A DNA stretch of 64,000 nt from Xanthomonas vasicola (GCF_000772705.2 NZ_JSBW02000067.1:50026-114025); one strand, 5' to 3'. Positions 21,737 to 30,560 are shown, counted from the stretch's first letter. The notes: generated from the letters alone by a model not told the origin. Program-made: numbers and translations.

Positions 21737-22165
21737 ATGCACATTACGCCCTATCTGTATTTTGAAGGCACTTGCCGCGCGGCCTTCGCGCACTACCGGC
21801 ACGTGCTGGGCGGCGAACTGATGCTGACCACTTACGCACAAATGCCGCCACACGCTGGATCTGACACGTCGATCGACGCTGCGGCAGCGGACCTAGTGAT
21901 GCATGTGACGCTCGCTGGAGCGAATGGCCCATTGCTGATGGGTTCGGACATGCCACCGGGCCAGCAGTTGCAGGGCGCCAAACCGGTGTCGGTCGGGCTT
22001 GGTTTCGACGATAACCTTGAGGCCGAGCGCGCGTATGCGGCGTTGGCCGAAGGCGGTCAGATCCAGATGCCGTTTGGCGAAACGTTCTGGGCCGAAGGCT
22101 TCGGCATGTGCACCGACCGCTTCGGCGTCCAATGGCTGGTCAACGGCCGTGACCGGAGTCTGTGA
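21737..22165 (+). CDS. VOC-family protein (PhnB/glyoxalase-like)
   Basis: 142 residues. It opens MHITPYLYFEGTCRAAFAHYRHVLGGEL, the usual PhnB-like start, and ends FGMCTDRFGVQWLVN, the usual C-terminal beta-strand of the fold. The family binds metal or small ligands in a beta-alpha-beta-beta-beta cavity; many members have no known reaction. AAAGGA at 21725-21730 supports ATG 21737. A second, broken VOC gene follows after 34 bp, so this was a two-gene unit. Confidence 0.85.
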   Translation: MHITPYLYFEGTCRAAFAHYRHVLGGELMLTTYAQMPPHAGSDTSIDAAAADLVMHVTLAGANGPLLMGSDMPPGQQLQGAKPVSVGLGFDDNLEAERAYAALAEGGQIQMPFGETFWAEGFGMCTDRFGVQWLVNGRDRSL

Positions 22166-22199
22166 TGACCACGCCACGTCACGCCGCAGAAGACCCCGC

Positions 22200-22578
22200 A
22201 TGATCACGCAAATTTTCGTCAACCTGCCGGTCAGCCTTCTTCACCGCCATGGGTTTTGCGTTCAACCCGGCCTATGCCGATGAGAACGCCACCTGCCTGA
22301 TCCTGGGCGAGAATGTCTTTACGATGCTGCTGGTCACACCGTTCTTCCAGGGTTTCAGCCACAAAGGTATCTGCGATACGGCAAATGCTACAGAAACCAT
22401 CACGACATTGGCGGTGAGCAGCCGCGCCGAGGTGGATGCGCTAGTGAGTAAAGCCCGCGCAACCGGTGGGCGGGCCGACGGCGAAGCGAAGGATGATGGC
22501 TTCATGTATCAACACGGCTTTGCCGACCCGGACGGCCACCTGTGGGAAGTCTTCCACAGCAGCGGCGCGCCGGGCTGA
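22200..22578 (+). pseudogene. Broken VOC-family (glyoxalase/extradiol dioxygenase-like) gene
   Basis: ATG at 22200 opens MITQIFVNLPV, the standard start of a known VOC subfamily, but the frame then runs to a stop at 22281. The rest of the protein continues in the +1 frame from FFTAMGFAFNPAYADENATCLILGENVF to GFMYQHGFADPDGHLWEVFHSSGAPG (ends 22578). In intact relatives I recall, NLPV is followed by about seven residues (K/R-D-L-x-R-S-x type) before AFFTA; those are missing here. A deletion of about 20 bases near 22233 that also shifted the frame explains both facts. An internal ATG at 22249 could give a protein lacking the first strand, unlikely to fold. Confidence 0.75.
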
Positions 22579-22590
22579 GGCGACGGTGAG

Positions 22591-22619
22591 GCCGCGCGCA
22601 ATGCAACACTGCGCGCGGC
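22591..22619. terminator. Hairpin between convergent genes
   Basis: GCCGCGCGCA (22591-22600) pairs perfectly with TGCGCGCGGC (22610-22619) around a 9-nt loop. It lies 12 bp past the broken VOC gene and 5 bp past the end of the minus-strand gene at 22625, so it can serve both. Confidence 0.7.
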
Positions 22620-22624
22620 GCCGG

Positions 22625-23992
22625 CTACACCAGCAAGCCCTGCAAGGACTCGCGCTCCAGCTGCGCATACAGCGCGAATTCGTCGTGTACCTGCGCACCG
22701 AGCGCCTGCTCGAAACTGCGCTTGCTCGAATGGGCGGCATAGGCGCGTTGCTCGGCACCACCGAGGTTGGATTGGAAGATGCCGGCCGCGCTGACCGGCA
22801 AAAAATCTTCGTAAATGATCGGGTCGGCGCTGACCAGGCCGAGCGCGATCGCGGTTTCTGCCGGCATGCCGGCCACCTGCGCGGGGTCGGCGCGGCCGGC
22901 ATCGGTGAGCGCGTAGCGGAAATAGCCCAGCCCTTCCTGCCGCAGCAACGCCTCGTCGTCGGGGAAGGCCACGAAGGCAGTCTGCAGCCGGGTGGCGTAA
23001 TCGGTGCCGGTGCTGCCGGCGCCATCGGCATCGCGCGCCTGCGCCAGCAGCGCGTCGTACAGCGCGCGACCCTTTGGCGTAAGGGCAAGGCCGCGCTGCT
23101 CGATCTCGCCGAAGCGTGCGGTATGCGTGCCGTGTTCCGGTTGCCCGCCATCGCCGACAAAACGCACCGGCTCTTCCAGCGCCTTGAAACTGGTCTGCCG
23201 CAACAGGATCGGTACGCGCCGACGCGGCGGCCCCTCGATCACCGCCTTGGCATCGATACCGGCGCGCTGCATCTGTTCCTGCGCGGCATCGATGTCCAGC
23301 GTGCGTGGCGTGAGGTGATTGATGTGCGGGCCGTGGAAGCTCACCACATCGGCAATCAACTTATGCGCCTGGCTCAGCGCGCGATAGGTCGGCAACGACA
23401 CCGTGGCATCGCCATGCCAGCGGAAGGTTTCCAGCGCTTCGGCCACGAACTGCCGTGCCTGATCGGCATCCAGCCCGCCCTGCTGTTCGTAGCGCTCGAT
23501 CAACTGCAAGGCGCCGGCGGTAAAGATCTGGCGCTGCTGCAGGATCTGCTCGGCCTGTGCGCGCAGGGCGGCGTCTTCGATCAGTTCCAGCCGCAGCAGC
23601 GAGGTGAACACGCGAAACGGATTTGCCGACAGCGCCGCCTCGTCGATCGGGCGGAATGCGGTGGAATGCACCGGCACGCCGGCCACCGACAGGTCGTAAT
23701 AGCCCACCGGCTGCATGCCCATCACTGCGAACAACCGACGCAAGGTCGCCAGTTCGGCCGCCGTGCCGACGCGGATGGCGCCGTGCCGTTCCAGATCCAG
23801 CCGCGCGCGCTCGTCGTTGCGCTGCAGCCGCTGCGCCAGCGCCGGATTGGCTTGCAGCGTCTGCGCGTTGACCTGCGCCACCAGCGACATCAGGTCGCCA
23901 TACAACGGCACCTCGGTGCGATACATGTCCGACATCGCCTGGGCGAACCAGCTGCGGATCTGATCGGGAGAGACAAAGGCGGTATCGCGCAT
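22625..23992 (-). CDS. 2-oxoadipate dioxygenase/decarboxylase (HglS/YdcJ, DUF1338)
   Basis: 455 residues, the length of HglS/YdcJ proteins. The characterised relative, Pseudomonas putida HglS, turns 2-oxoadipate into D-2-hydroxyglutarate in D-lysine breakdown, using Fe(II). Here His70 (in LERHGAIR), His226 (in FHGPHINHLTPR) and a Glu near 296 (ARFGEIEQRG) sit where the reported metal ligands fall. Other conserved pieces are PVHSTAFRPIDE and ALTPKGRALYD. The start MRDTAFVSPDQIRSWFA is chosen because the frame upstream is antisense-like shadow. No other lysine-catabolic gene is adjacent. Confidence 0.88.
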   Translation of the reverse strand: MRDTAFVSPDQIRSWFAQAMSDMYRTEVPLYGDLMSLVAQVNAQTLQANPALAQRLQRNDERARLDLERHGAIRVGTAAELATLRRLFAVMGMQPVGYYDLSVAGVPVHSTAFRPIDEAALSANPFRVFTSLLRLELIEDAALRAQAEQILQQRQIFTAGALQLIERYEQQGGLDADQARQFVAEALETFRWHGDATVSLPTYRALSQAHKLIADVVSFHGPHINHLTPRTLDIDAAQEQMQRAGIDAKAVIEGPPRRRVPILLRQTSFKALEEPVRFVGDGGQPEHGTHTARFGEIEQRGLALTPKGRALYDALLAQARDADGAGSTGTDYATRLQTAFVAFPDDEALLRQEGLGYFRYALTDAGRADPAQVAGMPAETAIALGLVSADPIIYEDFLPVSAAGIFQSNLGGAEQRAYAAHSSKRSFEQALGAQVHDEFALYAQLERESLQGLLV

Positions 23993-24155
23993 GGGCTGGT
24001 CTTGGGCAGGTGCCGGCCGAAGGCCAGCGGTAGCGCATTCTCGCCGACCGCGGCCTGGGTCGACCAGCGGCACGGCAGCATCGCAGGCGACGTGTTGTTG
24101 CGCAGACAGCCGCGCCATGCCGGCAAGTGCATGGCGTAACGACGCAGCGACCGCG

Positions 24156-24755
24156 TCAGAGCCCGGCCTGCACCGCCGCTTCGGCCGCTTCGCTCGCCTG
24201 GCGCGCCGCTTCCAGGCGCTGCGCATGATCGCCGAGCTGACGCCGCAGCAACGCGTCCAGGGTGATCGGACGTTCCCAGCGGTCGTAGCTGGCCACGATG
24301 GCATGCCGCAGTGCACGCATGTGCAGGTTGTCCGGTGCCACCGACAGCCGCGTGACCACACCCTCCCAGCCATCGCGATGGTCGCGGCTGTAAGCGCGTA
24401 CCGTGTCCCGGCACGACAGCTGCACGGTCTGCGCCCAGAAGCACGCGAAATAGATGTCGCCTGCATGCCAGCCGTGCACTTGCAGCAGCGCCTGCACATA
24501 CGCGCGCGGCGTGCCGGTATAGCGCGCCACCTCATCGATGAAACTGGCCGGATAGCGCTGCGCATAACTGCCCATATCGGCCAGATGCTGGTCCACCCAG
24601 GCATCACCGGTGCCCGGGATCACCCTCGGCGCCGGTTCTTTCGTTGCAGCAGTTGCTGTGGAGACCGGCGAAGCCTGCGCGGCACCCAGCGCCGGCCACA
24701 GCAATGCCACCAGCAATGGCAGAGAGCGCAACACGAATGAGCGGGACGCAGGCAT
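24156..24755 (-). CDS. Exported hypothetical protein
   Basis: 199 residues. The signal peptide is MPASRSFVLRSLPLLVALLWPALGAAQA. The mature part is mostly helical (WVDQHLADMGSYAQRYPASFIDEVARYTGTPRAYVQALL, then HGWHAGDIYFACFWAQT and a C-terminal Ala/Glu helix). I do not recognise a family. GGGG just before ATG 24755 is a weak ribosome site; an in-frame ATG at 24773 adds six residues and is the alternative. It ends 163 bp before the HglS-like gene on the same strand. Confidence 0.7.
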   Translation of the reverse strand: MPASRSFVLRSLPLLVALLWPALGAAQASPVSTATAATKEPAPRVIPGTGDAWVDQHLADMGSYAQRYPASFIDEVARYTGTPRAYVQALLQVHGWHAGDIYFACFWAQTVQLSCRDTVRAYSRDHRDGWEGVVTRLSVAPDNLHMRALRHAIVASYDRWERPITLDALLRRQLGDHAQRLEAARQASEAAEAAVQAGL

Positions 24756-24986
24756 GCCCCGATGATGCCGCATGCGTGCGGTGCTGTCAGGCAACGGTGC
24801 ATCAAGACCCGGTGGCGGGGGCGCAAGGCGAGCCGTGCGCTCAACGAGCGATGTCTGGCAAGGAAGCGCCGTTAGAGCGTCCAAAGTTCAAGATCCGGCA
24901 CAGGTGTGCGCGCAATTCGCAGCAGGTGCCTCACTCTGATTTCAACCTACTGCTGTCATCAGAAACGGCGCGCAGTCTGTAGAGGT

Positions 24987-25640
24987 CTAGGCACCGTCGC
25001 CATCAACAGCAAGGTGCGCCGACAAGATAGTTCTGTGATATCTGCGCCCACACAATGCACGGATGCACTCCTTGCATGAGCGCGCGTTTCCGGCCCTTAG
25101 CGCAGATCGTAAACCCGAACTGGTAACCTCGCGGCAGCCGCTCAGAGCGCAGGAGCCGATGTAGCCGGGACCGACGTAACGCTGGCGCGCGTCGCGGTTT
25201 TGCGGGCTGCTGTGGGGATCCGGACCATACAGGCCATTGCCATAGTAAACCTGGCCATAGGGACGCTTGCGCGAGGCACCCAGGCGGATGGGTCCACCAA
25301 ACCCTCGGTATCCCCCATAGCCCGCGTAGCGGTCGTCAGCATCGTAACGGTCGCCCATTAACTCGGCGCTGCGATCACGCCCGCTCGGTCGAGCCTGCAA
25401 CCTGGCGATGCTCTCGCCCTGCGCATCGACATAGCCCTGCTCGCGATCGAAGCGCACCTTACGGAAATACAGACGCGTTTGCAGGCGCACGTAATCGCCG
25501 CCGTCGTCGTCGTAAGGCTGCCCGTCACGAAAGATGACTTCGCTCGGGTTGATGATTTCGTCTTCCAACTCGGCGGCAGCCGGCGGTGCGGCGCTCGTTA
25601 GCAGCCCGAGCAATAACGCCACACCGGCACGCTGGGGCAA
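24987..25640 (-). CDS. Exported hypothetical protein, start region probably frameshifted
   Basis: 217 residues in this frame. A hydrophobic secretion signal (GVALLLGLLTSAAPPAAAELEDE) is followed by a Tyr/Arg/Asp/Gly-rich protein (DRYAGYGGYRGFGGPIRLG) with several C-terminal Cys. No family is recognised. The only in-frame start is TTG 25640 with no ribosome site. ATG at 25656, however, has an excellent site (GGAGGGAG, 5 bases upstream) but is one frame off; removing one base from the GGGG run at 25634-25637 would join MTMLSVAQ to RAGVALLLG. So this is a recent frameshift, slippage control or a sequence error. Confidence 0.5.
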   Translation of the reverse strand: MPQRAGVALLLGLLTSAAPPAAAELEDEIINPSEVIFRDGQPYDDDGGDYVRLQTRLYFRKVRFDREQGYVDAQGESIARLQARPSGRDRSAELMGDRYDADDRYAGYGGYRGFGGPIRLGASRKRPYGQVYYGNGLYGPDPHSSPQNRDARQRYVGPGYIGSCALSGCREVTSSGLRSALRAGNARSCKECIRALCGRRYHRTILSAHLAVDGDGA

Positions 25641-25792
25641 CGGACAACATGGTCATCGGCACTCCCTCCAAGCTCGGCCGCGCACGCATGCACAGCCGTC
25701 AACATCCTGTCGTTGGGCGCATGAGGCGCCCGCGCGTTGACGTATCAAGTTACCAAACCAGTATCGCCGCAACAACGGCGACCTAATCCAGC

Positions 25793-26542
25793 TTAGCGCT
25801 GCTGCGCCAACGCATCCAACCCATGCACTGCTGCCGGCCAGCCGGCGGCGTCGGGCACTTCGCGCATGCGCGGTTCGTCAGCGGCCACACCATGTTCCTG
25901 CTCGTGCGCCCAGGTCACGGCATACGGGGTGTAGATGCCCCAGCCGCCGATGGCCAGCACCGGTTCCACGTCCGAGCGCAGCGAATTACCGATCATGACG
26001 AACTGCTGCGCCGGCAGATCGAATTCACCGAGCACGCGCGCATAGGTCTGCGGATCCTTTTCAGACACCACTTCCACCCGCGGAAACAGATCCGCCAGGC
26101 CGGACTGCTGGATCTTCTGCTCCTGGTGAAACAGGTCGCCCTTGGTGATTAGCACCACGGCGTAATCGGCGGCAATCGCACTGACTGCCTCGCGCACGCC
26201 GGCAATTACCTCCACCGGATGCTGCAGCGTGGCACGGCCGATCTCGACGATGCGCTGGATATCGCTGGCTGCAATGCGCGCCTGCGTCAGTTCGATTGCG
26301 GTTTCGATCATCGACAGCGTCATGCCCTTGGCGCCGTAACCGAACACCTTGAGGTTGCGCCGTTCCACCGCAAGCAGATGCTGCTGCATGCGGCTATCGC
26401 CCAGATCCAGATAACCGGACAGGATCGCTTCGAAATCCGCTTCGGCAGTGCGGTAATAGTCCTCGCTTTTCCAAAGGGTATCGTCGCCGTCGAAGCCGAC
26501 CAGTTGGATCGCCTGGCCGTCGCGTTGTGCAAGTGCGCTCAT
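25793..26542 (-). CDS. HAD-family hydrolase
   Basis: 249 residues. HAD motif I is GFDGDDTLW (nucleophile Asp18, acid Asp20), motif II is VLITKG, motif III Lys is in VVSEKDPQTY, and motif IV is MIGNSLRSDVEP. The helical cap between motifs I and II (about 30-110) makes it a C1-cap phosphatase of the YjjG/phosphoglycolate phosphatase type. The substrate is not predictable. It is a single gene between an exported hypothetical and the EF-hand genes, all on the minus strand. Confidence 0.88.
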   Translation of the reverse strand: MSALAQRDGQAIQLVGFDGDDTLWKSEDYYRTAEADFEAILSGYLDLGDSRMQQHLLAVERRNLKVFGYGAKGMTLSMIETAIELTQARIAASDIQRIVEIGRATLQHPVEVIAGVREAVSAIAADYAVVLITKGDLFHQEQKIQQSGLADLFPRVEVVSEKDPQTYARVLGEFDLPAQQFVMIGNSLRSDVEPVLAIGGWGIYTPYAVTWAHEQEHGVAADEPRMREVPDAAGWPAAVHGLDALAQQR

Positions 26543-26579
26543 CGCGCAAGTTTAGCAGCGCACCGATCTGGCGCCGTGC

Positions 26580-27020
26580 TCAATCGCCTGCAGCATCGCC
26601 CGGCCCGGGCTGGTAGCTGGCGAATTCGTCGCGCGACAGACGCCCATCGCCATTGCTGTCGAAGGCGGCGACATTCTCGCGCAACACCGGATCGGCACTG
26701 GCCTCGGCCAGTGTCAGCGATCCATCGCCGTCGGTATCCAGGCTACGGAAACTGCGCGGCGCCAGGCTGCCGGCGGAGGGCGCAACGGATGCCTCGGCAC
26801 CGCTCGTGGACCCGGCGGATCTGGGTGCGTCGGCAGGCAGCAAGGGCGTGGTCGCCGGTGCCGGGGGATCGATCGGCAAGGGCGACATCGCCGGAGCGGT
26901 GCCGCCAGCGGTCGTTGGTAAAGACGGTGCAGGCGTGGCCGGCCGCAATTCGGGCGGCGCGGCAACCGCACAGCACGGAATTGCCAGCCCGACTAAAAAT
27001 GCAAGACGTGAGTGCGACAT
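26580..27020 (-). CDS. Exported EF-hand protein 1
   Basis: 146 residues. A signal peptide (to about 21, CCAVAAPP) and a 65-residue Pro/Ala/Ser/Thr-rich linker precede two canonical calcium loops: DTDGDGSLTLAE (95-106) and DSNGDGRLSRDE (121-132), both with all acidic positions filled. It is probably a periplasmic calcium-binding protein. A second EF-hand gene of similar plan lies 211 bp upstream on the same strand. There is no strong ribosome site at the start, which I keep because it gives a complete signal peptide. Confidence 0.82.
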   Translation of the reverse strand: MSHSRLAFLVGLAIPCCAVAAPPELRPATPAPSLPTTAGGTAPAMSPLPIDPPAPATTPLLPADAPRSAGSTSGAEASVAPSAGSLAPRSFRSLDTDGDGSLTLAEASADPVLRENVAAFDSNGDGRLSRDEFASYQPGPGDAAGD

Positions 27021-27231
27021 GTGGATAAGCGCCCGACGCGTAACGCATCACTTTAGCGCGATAGACGTCAATAAGACGGGAGCGACCCTGGCAGATCGCT
27101 CCCGCGTGACCATCCTGTTGTTATTGCGTACTACAGCGTGTGATCGAGCGTTGGCGTGGATCAATGCCAGCGCTCTCGAAGAAATACTTCCTCTCAGAAA
27201 GGCAGGGTGTATATCGAACAAACTATCTGCA

Positions 27232-27573
27232 TTAATTACCCTGCGAGCCGCTTGCAGCTCCACCACCCTGCTGCTTGGCGACAAACGCCTTGTACTCGTC
27301 CGGGGTCAACTTTCCATCGGCATTGCCATCGGCTTGATCAAAGATTTGCGCAAGGCCGGCATTGACCTGCGCTTCCTGCTTGCTGATGGCGCCATCGCTA
27401 TCGGTATCCACGCTGGCCCAGGTCTGGCCGCCACCGGATTGCGCGGAAGTGGCCGAACTACCCGACTGCGCCGCGGCATCCTGAGAGGTGCTTTGCGCCA
27501 TTGCCGGCAGCGCCAGAGCGGCAGCAAGAGAGGCGGTTGCAGCGAGCAGCGAGGTGCGGTTGCGATTCTTCAT
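27232..27573 (-). CDS. Exported EF-hand protein 2
   Basis: 113 residues. Signal peptide MKNRNRTSLLAATASLAAALALPAMAQS; a Ser/Gln/Ala-rich linker; EF loops DTDSDGAISKQE (56-67) and DGNADGKLTPDE (82-93); and a Gly/Ser/Gln-rich tail. AAGGAG 9 bases upstream of ATG 27573 supports the start over the longer frame from 27618. It shares layout with the gene at 26580 and may be a duplicate that has diverged. Periplasmic calcium sensing or buffering is the plausible role. Confidence 0.85.
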   Translation of the reverse strand: MKNRNRTSLLAATASLAAALALPAMAQSTSQDAAAQSGSSATSAQSGGGQTWASVDTDSDGAISKQEAQVNAGLAQIFDQADGNADGKLTPDEYKAFVAKQQGGGAASGSQGN

Positions 27574-27656
27574 TAGGGAGGTCTCCTTGGCTTGGGAATG
27601 CGCGGTGTCGCCGCACATGGCCTTACCCTACCCATCGCAAATGAACGTCCAACCCG

Positions 27657-27670
27657 GCGCAATTTTGCGC
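27657..27670. promoter_or_regulatory. 14-bp perfect palindrome upstream of EF-hand gene 2
   Basis: GCGCAA and TTGCGC flank TT, about 85 bp before the EF-hand start, in a 226-bp AT-richer gap (27574-27799). It could be an operator; no regulator can be named. Confidence 0.4.
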
Positions 27671-27799
27671 AAAACATTCTTTTAACCACAGCCTGAATGT
27701 TTGCGGTTAATCGCCTGTTAGGCATAGGTGAGTCAAACCGAAGCGACTCATTCAATGCATAAATTTTTTGCGACCTGAACCGCACTTTCACCGGCGATT

Positions 27800-28177
27800 T
27801 CACGCACTCGGCGCGTTATCGTCCCAGCTTCCGGAACTGAACAGTTTCCAACCGAGCACCACACCGGCAAGCGCACCGGCAACCTCAAGCACCACGCGCG
27901 AGCCCAATTCGTTGGGATCGTGGATCTTGGCCAGCGCCAAGCGGGCGTACAGCGGCGATTCCAGCCGCACGATACTGGTATAGACAAGATTCCAGATGTC
28001 GTCACCGGCGCCGATGGCCACGGTGAGCAGGCAGGCAATGCCGAGCGTCTGGCCATGGTTGAACTGCATACGCCGGGCGATGCGTTCCACTGCTGCAAAG
28101 ACCAGCACCCCCAGGATGAGCGCGATCAGGCCAGCCTCCAGCGAACCGAGCAGGCCGAAGTGCAGGGGCAAATTCAT
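27800..28177 (-). CDS. Small inner-membrane protein, unknown
   Basis: 125 residues with three hydrophobic segments: about 10-30 (SLEAGLIALILGVLVFAAV), about 43-60 (QTLGIACLLTVAIGAGDD) and about 94-112 (VVLEVAGALAGVVLGWKLF). The polar segment between the last two (VRLESPLYARLALAKIHDP) may face one compartment. I do not recognise the family. It stands alone, 226 bp upstream of EF-hand gene 2. Confidence 0.7.
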   Translation of the reverse strand: MNLPLHFGLLGSLEAGLIALILGVLVFAAVERIARRMQFNHGQTLGIACLLTVAIGAGDDIWNLVYTSIVRLESPLYARLALAKIHDPNELGSRVVLEVAGALAGVVLGWKLFSSGSWDDNAPSA

Positions 28178-28400
28178 CGTGACGATCCTGGCAGCAGGCG
28201 CATCAGTCTAGCGGCTGCTGCGTTTGAATCCGCGCGCGCGCCGCAACACGGGCGCTGCGAACGAACTGGATGCTAGCCGCGTCGATCGCAGCCGGGCGAT
28301 GTGGAGATGGCAGGCGATTGCTGGCCTCAGTCCGCTACAGGGTGCAATGCCGTCGTGCATCGCGAAAACGGATTGGCAGGGTGCCGTGGCCGCGGGTGGC

Positions 28401-28598
28401 TCAGGCGTCGTCCTGCCCACGCGCACTCACCTGCGCCTCGCCCTCTTCATCCCAGCGCACGCTCACCGAAATGGGCTTGCAGCAGACCTGGCAATCTTCG
28501 ATGTAGTGCTGGTCGCCGCCGGTCAAATCCAACGCCAGCGTGATCCACTCCCCGCAGTACGGGCAGGCGATATCCACAAAGCGTTCCGGGTCGGACAT
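28401..28598 (-). CDS. CPXCG-motif cysteine-rich protein
   Basis: 65 residues. CPYCG (Cys12, Cys15) and DCQVCCKP (Cys36, Cys39, Cys40) make a zinc-ribbon-like pair, as in the small CPXCG protein family of proteobacteria, whose function is unknown. The ribosome site AAGGA is 6 bases before ATG 28598, which fixes this short start inside a much longer open frame. Cytoplasmic by sequence. Confidence 0.88.
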   Translation of the reverse strand: MSDPERFVDIACPYCGEWITLALDLTGGDQHYIEDCQVCCKPISVSVRWDEEGEAQVSARGQDDA

Positions 28599-28915
28599 AG
28601 CGGTTCCTTGGATCTGTCGAAGCGGGTGATCAGGCGTTGCGGGCGACACCGGCGGGTGCGACGGCAGGCTGGCACTGAAGTGTACGACTGGCGCTGTGCT
28701 GGTGCTTGCGTTGTTGCCGGCGATGCGATGGCGACACGTACTGCCCAGAGCTGACGCATGCGCACTGCATTTCTCGCGCGTCCAACCTTCGGAAAAATTG
28801 CCGGCATCCAAGGTGGCCGCTTCCGCGTTGCAATGCACACCTGCCGCAAGCCGGCTACCGAGTGCGGGCACCACCTGATGGCCGAACGCCGACGCAGCTA
28901 TTGATCGGTCGCCCG
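28599..28915. other. Intergenic, nothing recognised
   Basis: About 317 bp between the CPXCG gene and the dipeptidase gene. Several frames stay open because of high GC, but none has a ribosome site or protein-like composition. No clear hairpin or repeat. Confidence 0.5.
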
Positions 28916-29662
28916 TCAGTCCACCGGAACATCGTAGGCGGTGTCAGGCCTGGGCTCGGGACGAAATGTGAAATGCCACCATTCCATCGGATAGTTGGCA
29001 AACCCTTCGGAAGCCATCGCACGCAGCAGGCGCTGGCGATGTGCGCGTTGCGCTGCACTGATGTCCGGCGCGTCGGTGTGCGCACGCGCATCGAAGAAAT
29101 CAAAGCCGGTGCCCATGTCTACTGCGTGGCACGCGGCCGCCTTGCACTCCAGCAAGCCCAGATCCAGGGTCGCGCCGCGGCTATGTCCGGAGGTCGGGGC
29201 AATGTAATCGCCCAGCAATGCCCGCTTGTCCACCCGCGGGTAGTACTGTGCCTTGCTCGTCTGATCCTGCACATCAGCAGCCCAGGCCACGAATGCTTTC
29301 ACAGACCGCACCGGCCGATAGCAGTCGAACACTTGCAACCTGTACCCCTCTGCCTTGAGCGTGCGCGCCACCCGCGCCAACGCTTCGGCAGGCGGCCGCA
29401 GCAGATAACACCGCGGCGCGTGATATCCCGGCACCACCTGCCCGGTGAAGTTGTTGCTGCTTGCATAACGCATGTCCAATGCGATGTTCGGCGCAAGAAC
29501 ATGCACGTCCACAAGGCCAGCCTCTGCGGCTGTCTTTACCGAGGACACATGCACGTCGCTGGCGACCAGGACAGATGGCGCCATGGCGATCATCAACAGG
29601 ACGCCTCGAAGAAGAAGCTGTCGCCAGTAGCGACCTTTCCGAAACAGCAGGTTTCGTTTCAT
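28916..29662 (-). CDS. D-alanyl-D-alanine dipeptidase (VanX/DdpX family)
   Basis: 248 residues with an N-terminal signal or anchor (VLLMIAMAPSVLVAS). Zinc and catalytic residues of the VanX fold are present: Arg116 (DCYRPVRS), His160 and Asp167 in TSGHSRGATLD, and Glu227 and His230 in MEWWHF. Family members split D-Ala-D-Ala; a periplasmic form would recycle cell-wall dipeptide rather than confer glycopeptide resistance. The start MKRNLLF gives a complete signal; 40 residues more are open upstream and overlap the next gene. It lies directly downstream of the AmiD-like amidase gene on the same strand. Confidence 0.88.
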   Translation of the reverse strand: MKRNLLFRKGRYWRQLLLRGVLLMIAMAPSVLVASDVHVSSVKTAAEAGLVDVHVLAPNIALDMRYASSNNFTGQVVPGYHAPRCYLLRPPAEALARVARTLKAEGYRLQVFDCYRPVRSVKAFVAWAADVQDQTSKAQYYPRVDKRALLGDYIAPTSGHSRGATLDLGLLECKAAACHAVDMGTGFDFFDARAHTDAPDISAAQRAHRQRLLRAMASEGFANYPMEWWHFTFRPEPRPDTAYDVPVD

Positions 29663-29753
29663 GTTTGTTTGCTTACAGAATGCAAAGTTCGCGCGGCGGA
29701 TCACGCCGTGCCTCCTTCGCAACCATACACGGCGTGGCTTGATCACCATCGGC

Positions 29754-30560
29754 CTAGCGGCTATCGCTTTCGATTGGCTCAAGAGCCGGTCGCGGGCTAA
29801 AAGTTCTCGCGTCTTTGGTCAACGCAGCCAGAATGCGCAGATCATCGGCATCCAGCGTGGTGGCGCTGTTGCTGCGGTAGTGATGGTGAAACGCCTGCAA
29901 AGTGGCGGCTGGATCGTCGATGCTGTAGCCAATCAGGGCAAGCGCCTGCCATGGATCGAAACCGTCCGGGGCTGCAGGCGCGTCGGCCGCGGGCCAGCGG
30001 CCGAAGCCGGCTTCGGCCAGGCGCTTCCAGGGAAATAACGGACCTGGGTCGTTCTTGCGCGTCGGAGCAACATCCTCGTGGCCAACAATCTGCGTGCGCG
30101 GGATACGCAGGCGTTTACACAAGTCGTCCAGCAACACCAGCAGGCTGTCGATCTGTGCCGGCGCGAAGGGCTCGCTGCCGTCGTTGTCCAGTTCGATCCC
30201 GATCGAGGCGGAATTGATGTCGGTGATGGTGCCCCAGCGTCCGGCACCGCCGTGCCAGGCGCGCTGCGCATCGCTGACCAACTGGTAGCGCTGCCCGTCC
30301 TTGCCAATCAGATAGTGCGCACTGACCCGACCACCGCTGTTACGGCCGCGCAGCGTGCTCAGGCTTTGCTGCACCGAATGCTGGTCGGTGAAATGCAACA
30401 CGATCAGGATAGGTCGCCGCGTGTCGTAATTGGGCGAGGGAACCCACTGCGCCAGCGGGTTGCGCTGCGGTGCGTGCGCACAGGCGCCCAGCGACAGAGC
30501 AACCAGGCAGACGGCTGCACGCAGCCAGGCCGATGACGAAAGAGGGACGCTGGGCAGCAC
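29754..30560 (-). CDS. N-acetylmuramoyl-L-alanine amidase, AmiD-like lipoprotein
   Basis: 268 residues. The lipoprotein signal ends LSLGAC (lipid Cys27). The Amidase_2 domain has zinc ligands His56 (VLHFTD), His161 (VGHEDV) and Asp171 (RKNDPGPLFPW), with Glu123 in GIELDN. It cuts the bond between MurNAc and L-Ala in murein or anhydro-muropeptides, at the outer membrane if sorted like E. coli AmiD. A C-terminal helical segment (about 205-250) resembles the AmiD peptidoglycan-binding part. The start is GTG with AGGAG 6 bases upstream. Confidence 0.9.
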   Translation of the reverse strand: MLPSVPLSSSAWLRAAVCLVALSLGACAHAPQRNPLAQWVPSPNYDTRRPILIVLHFTDQHSVQQSLSTLRGRNSGGRVSAHYLIGKDGQRYQLVSDAQRAWHGGAGRWGTITDINSASIGIELDNDGSEPFAPAQIDSLLVLLDDLCKRLRIPRTQIVGHEDVAPTRKNDPGPLFPWKRLAEAGFGRWPAADAPAAPDGFDPWQALALIGYSIDDPAATLQAFHHHYRSNSATTLDADDLRILAALTKDARTFSPRPALEPIESDSR

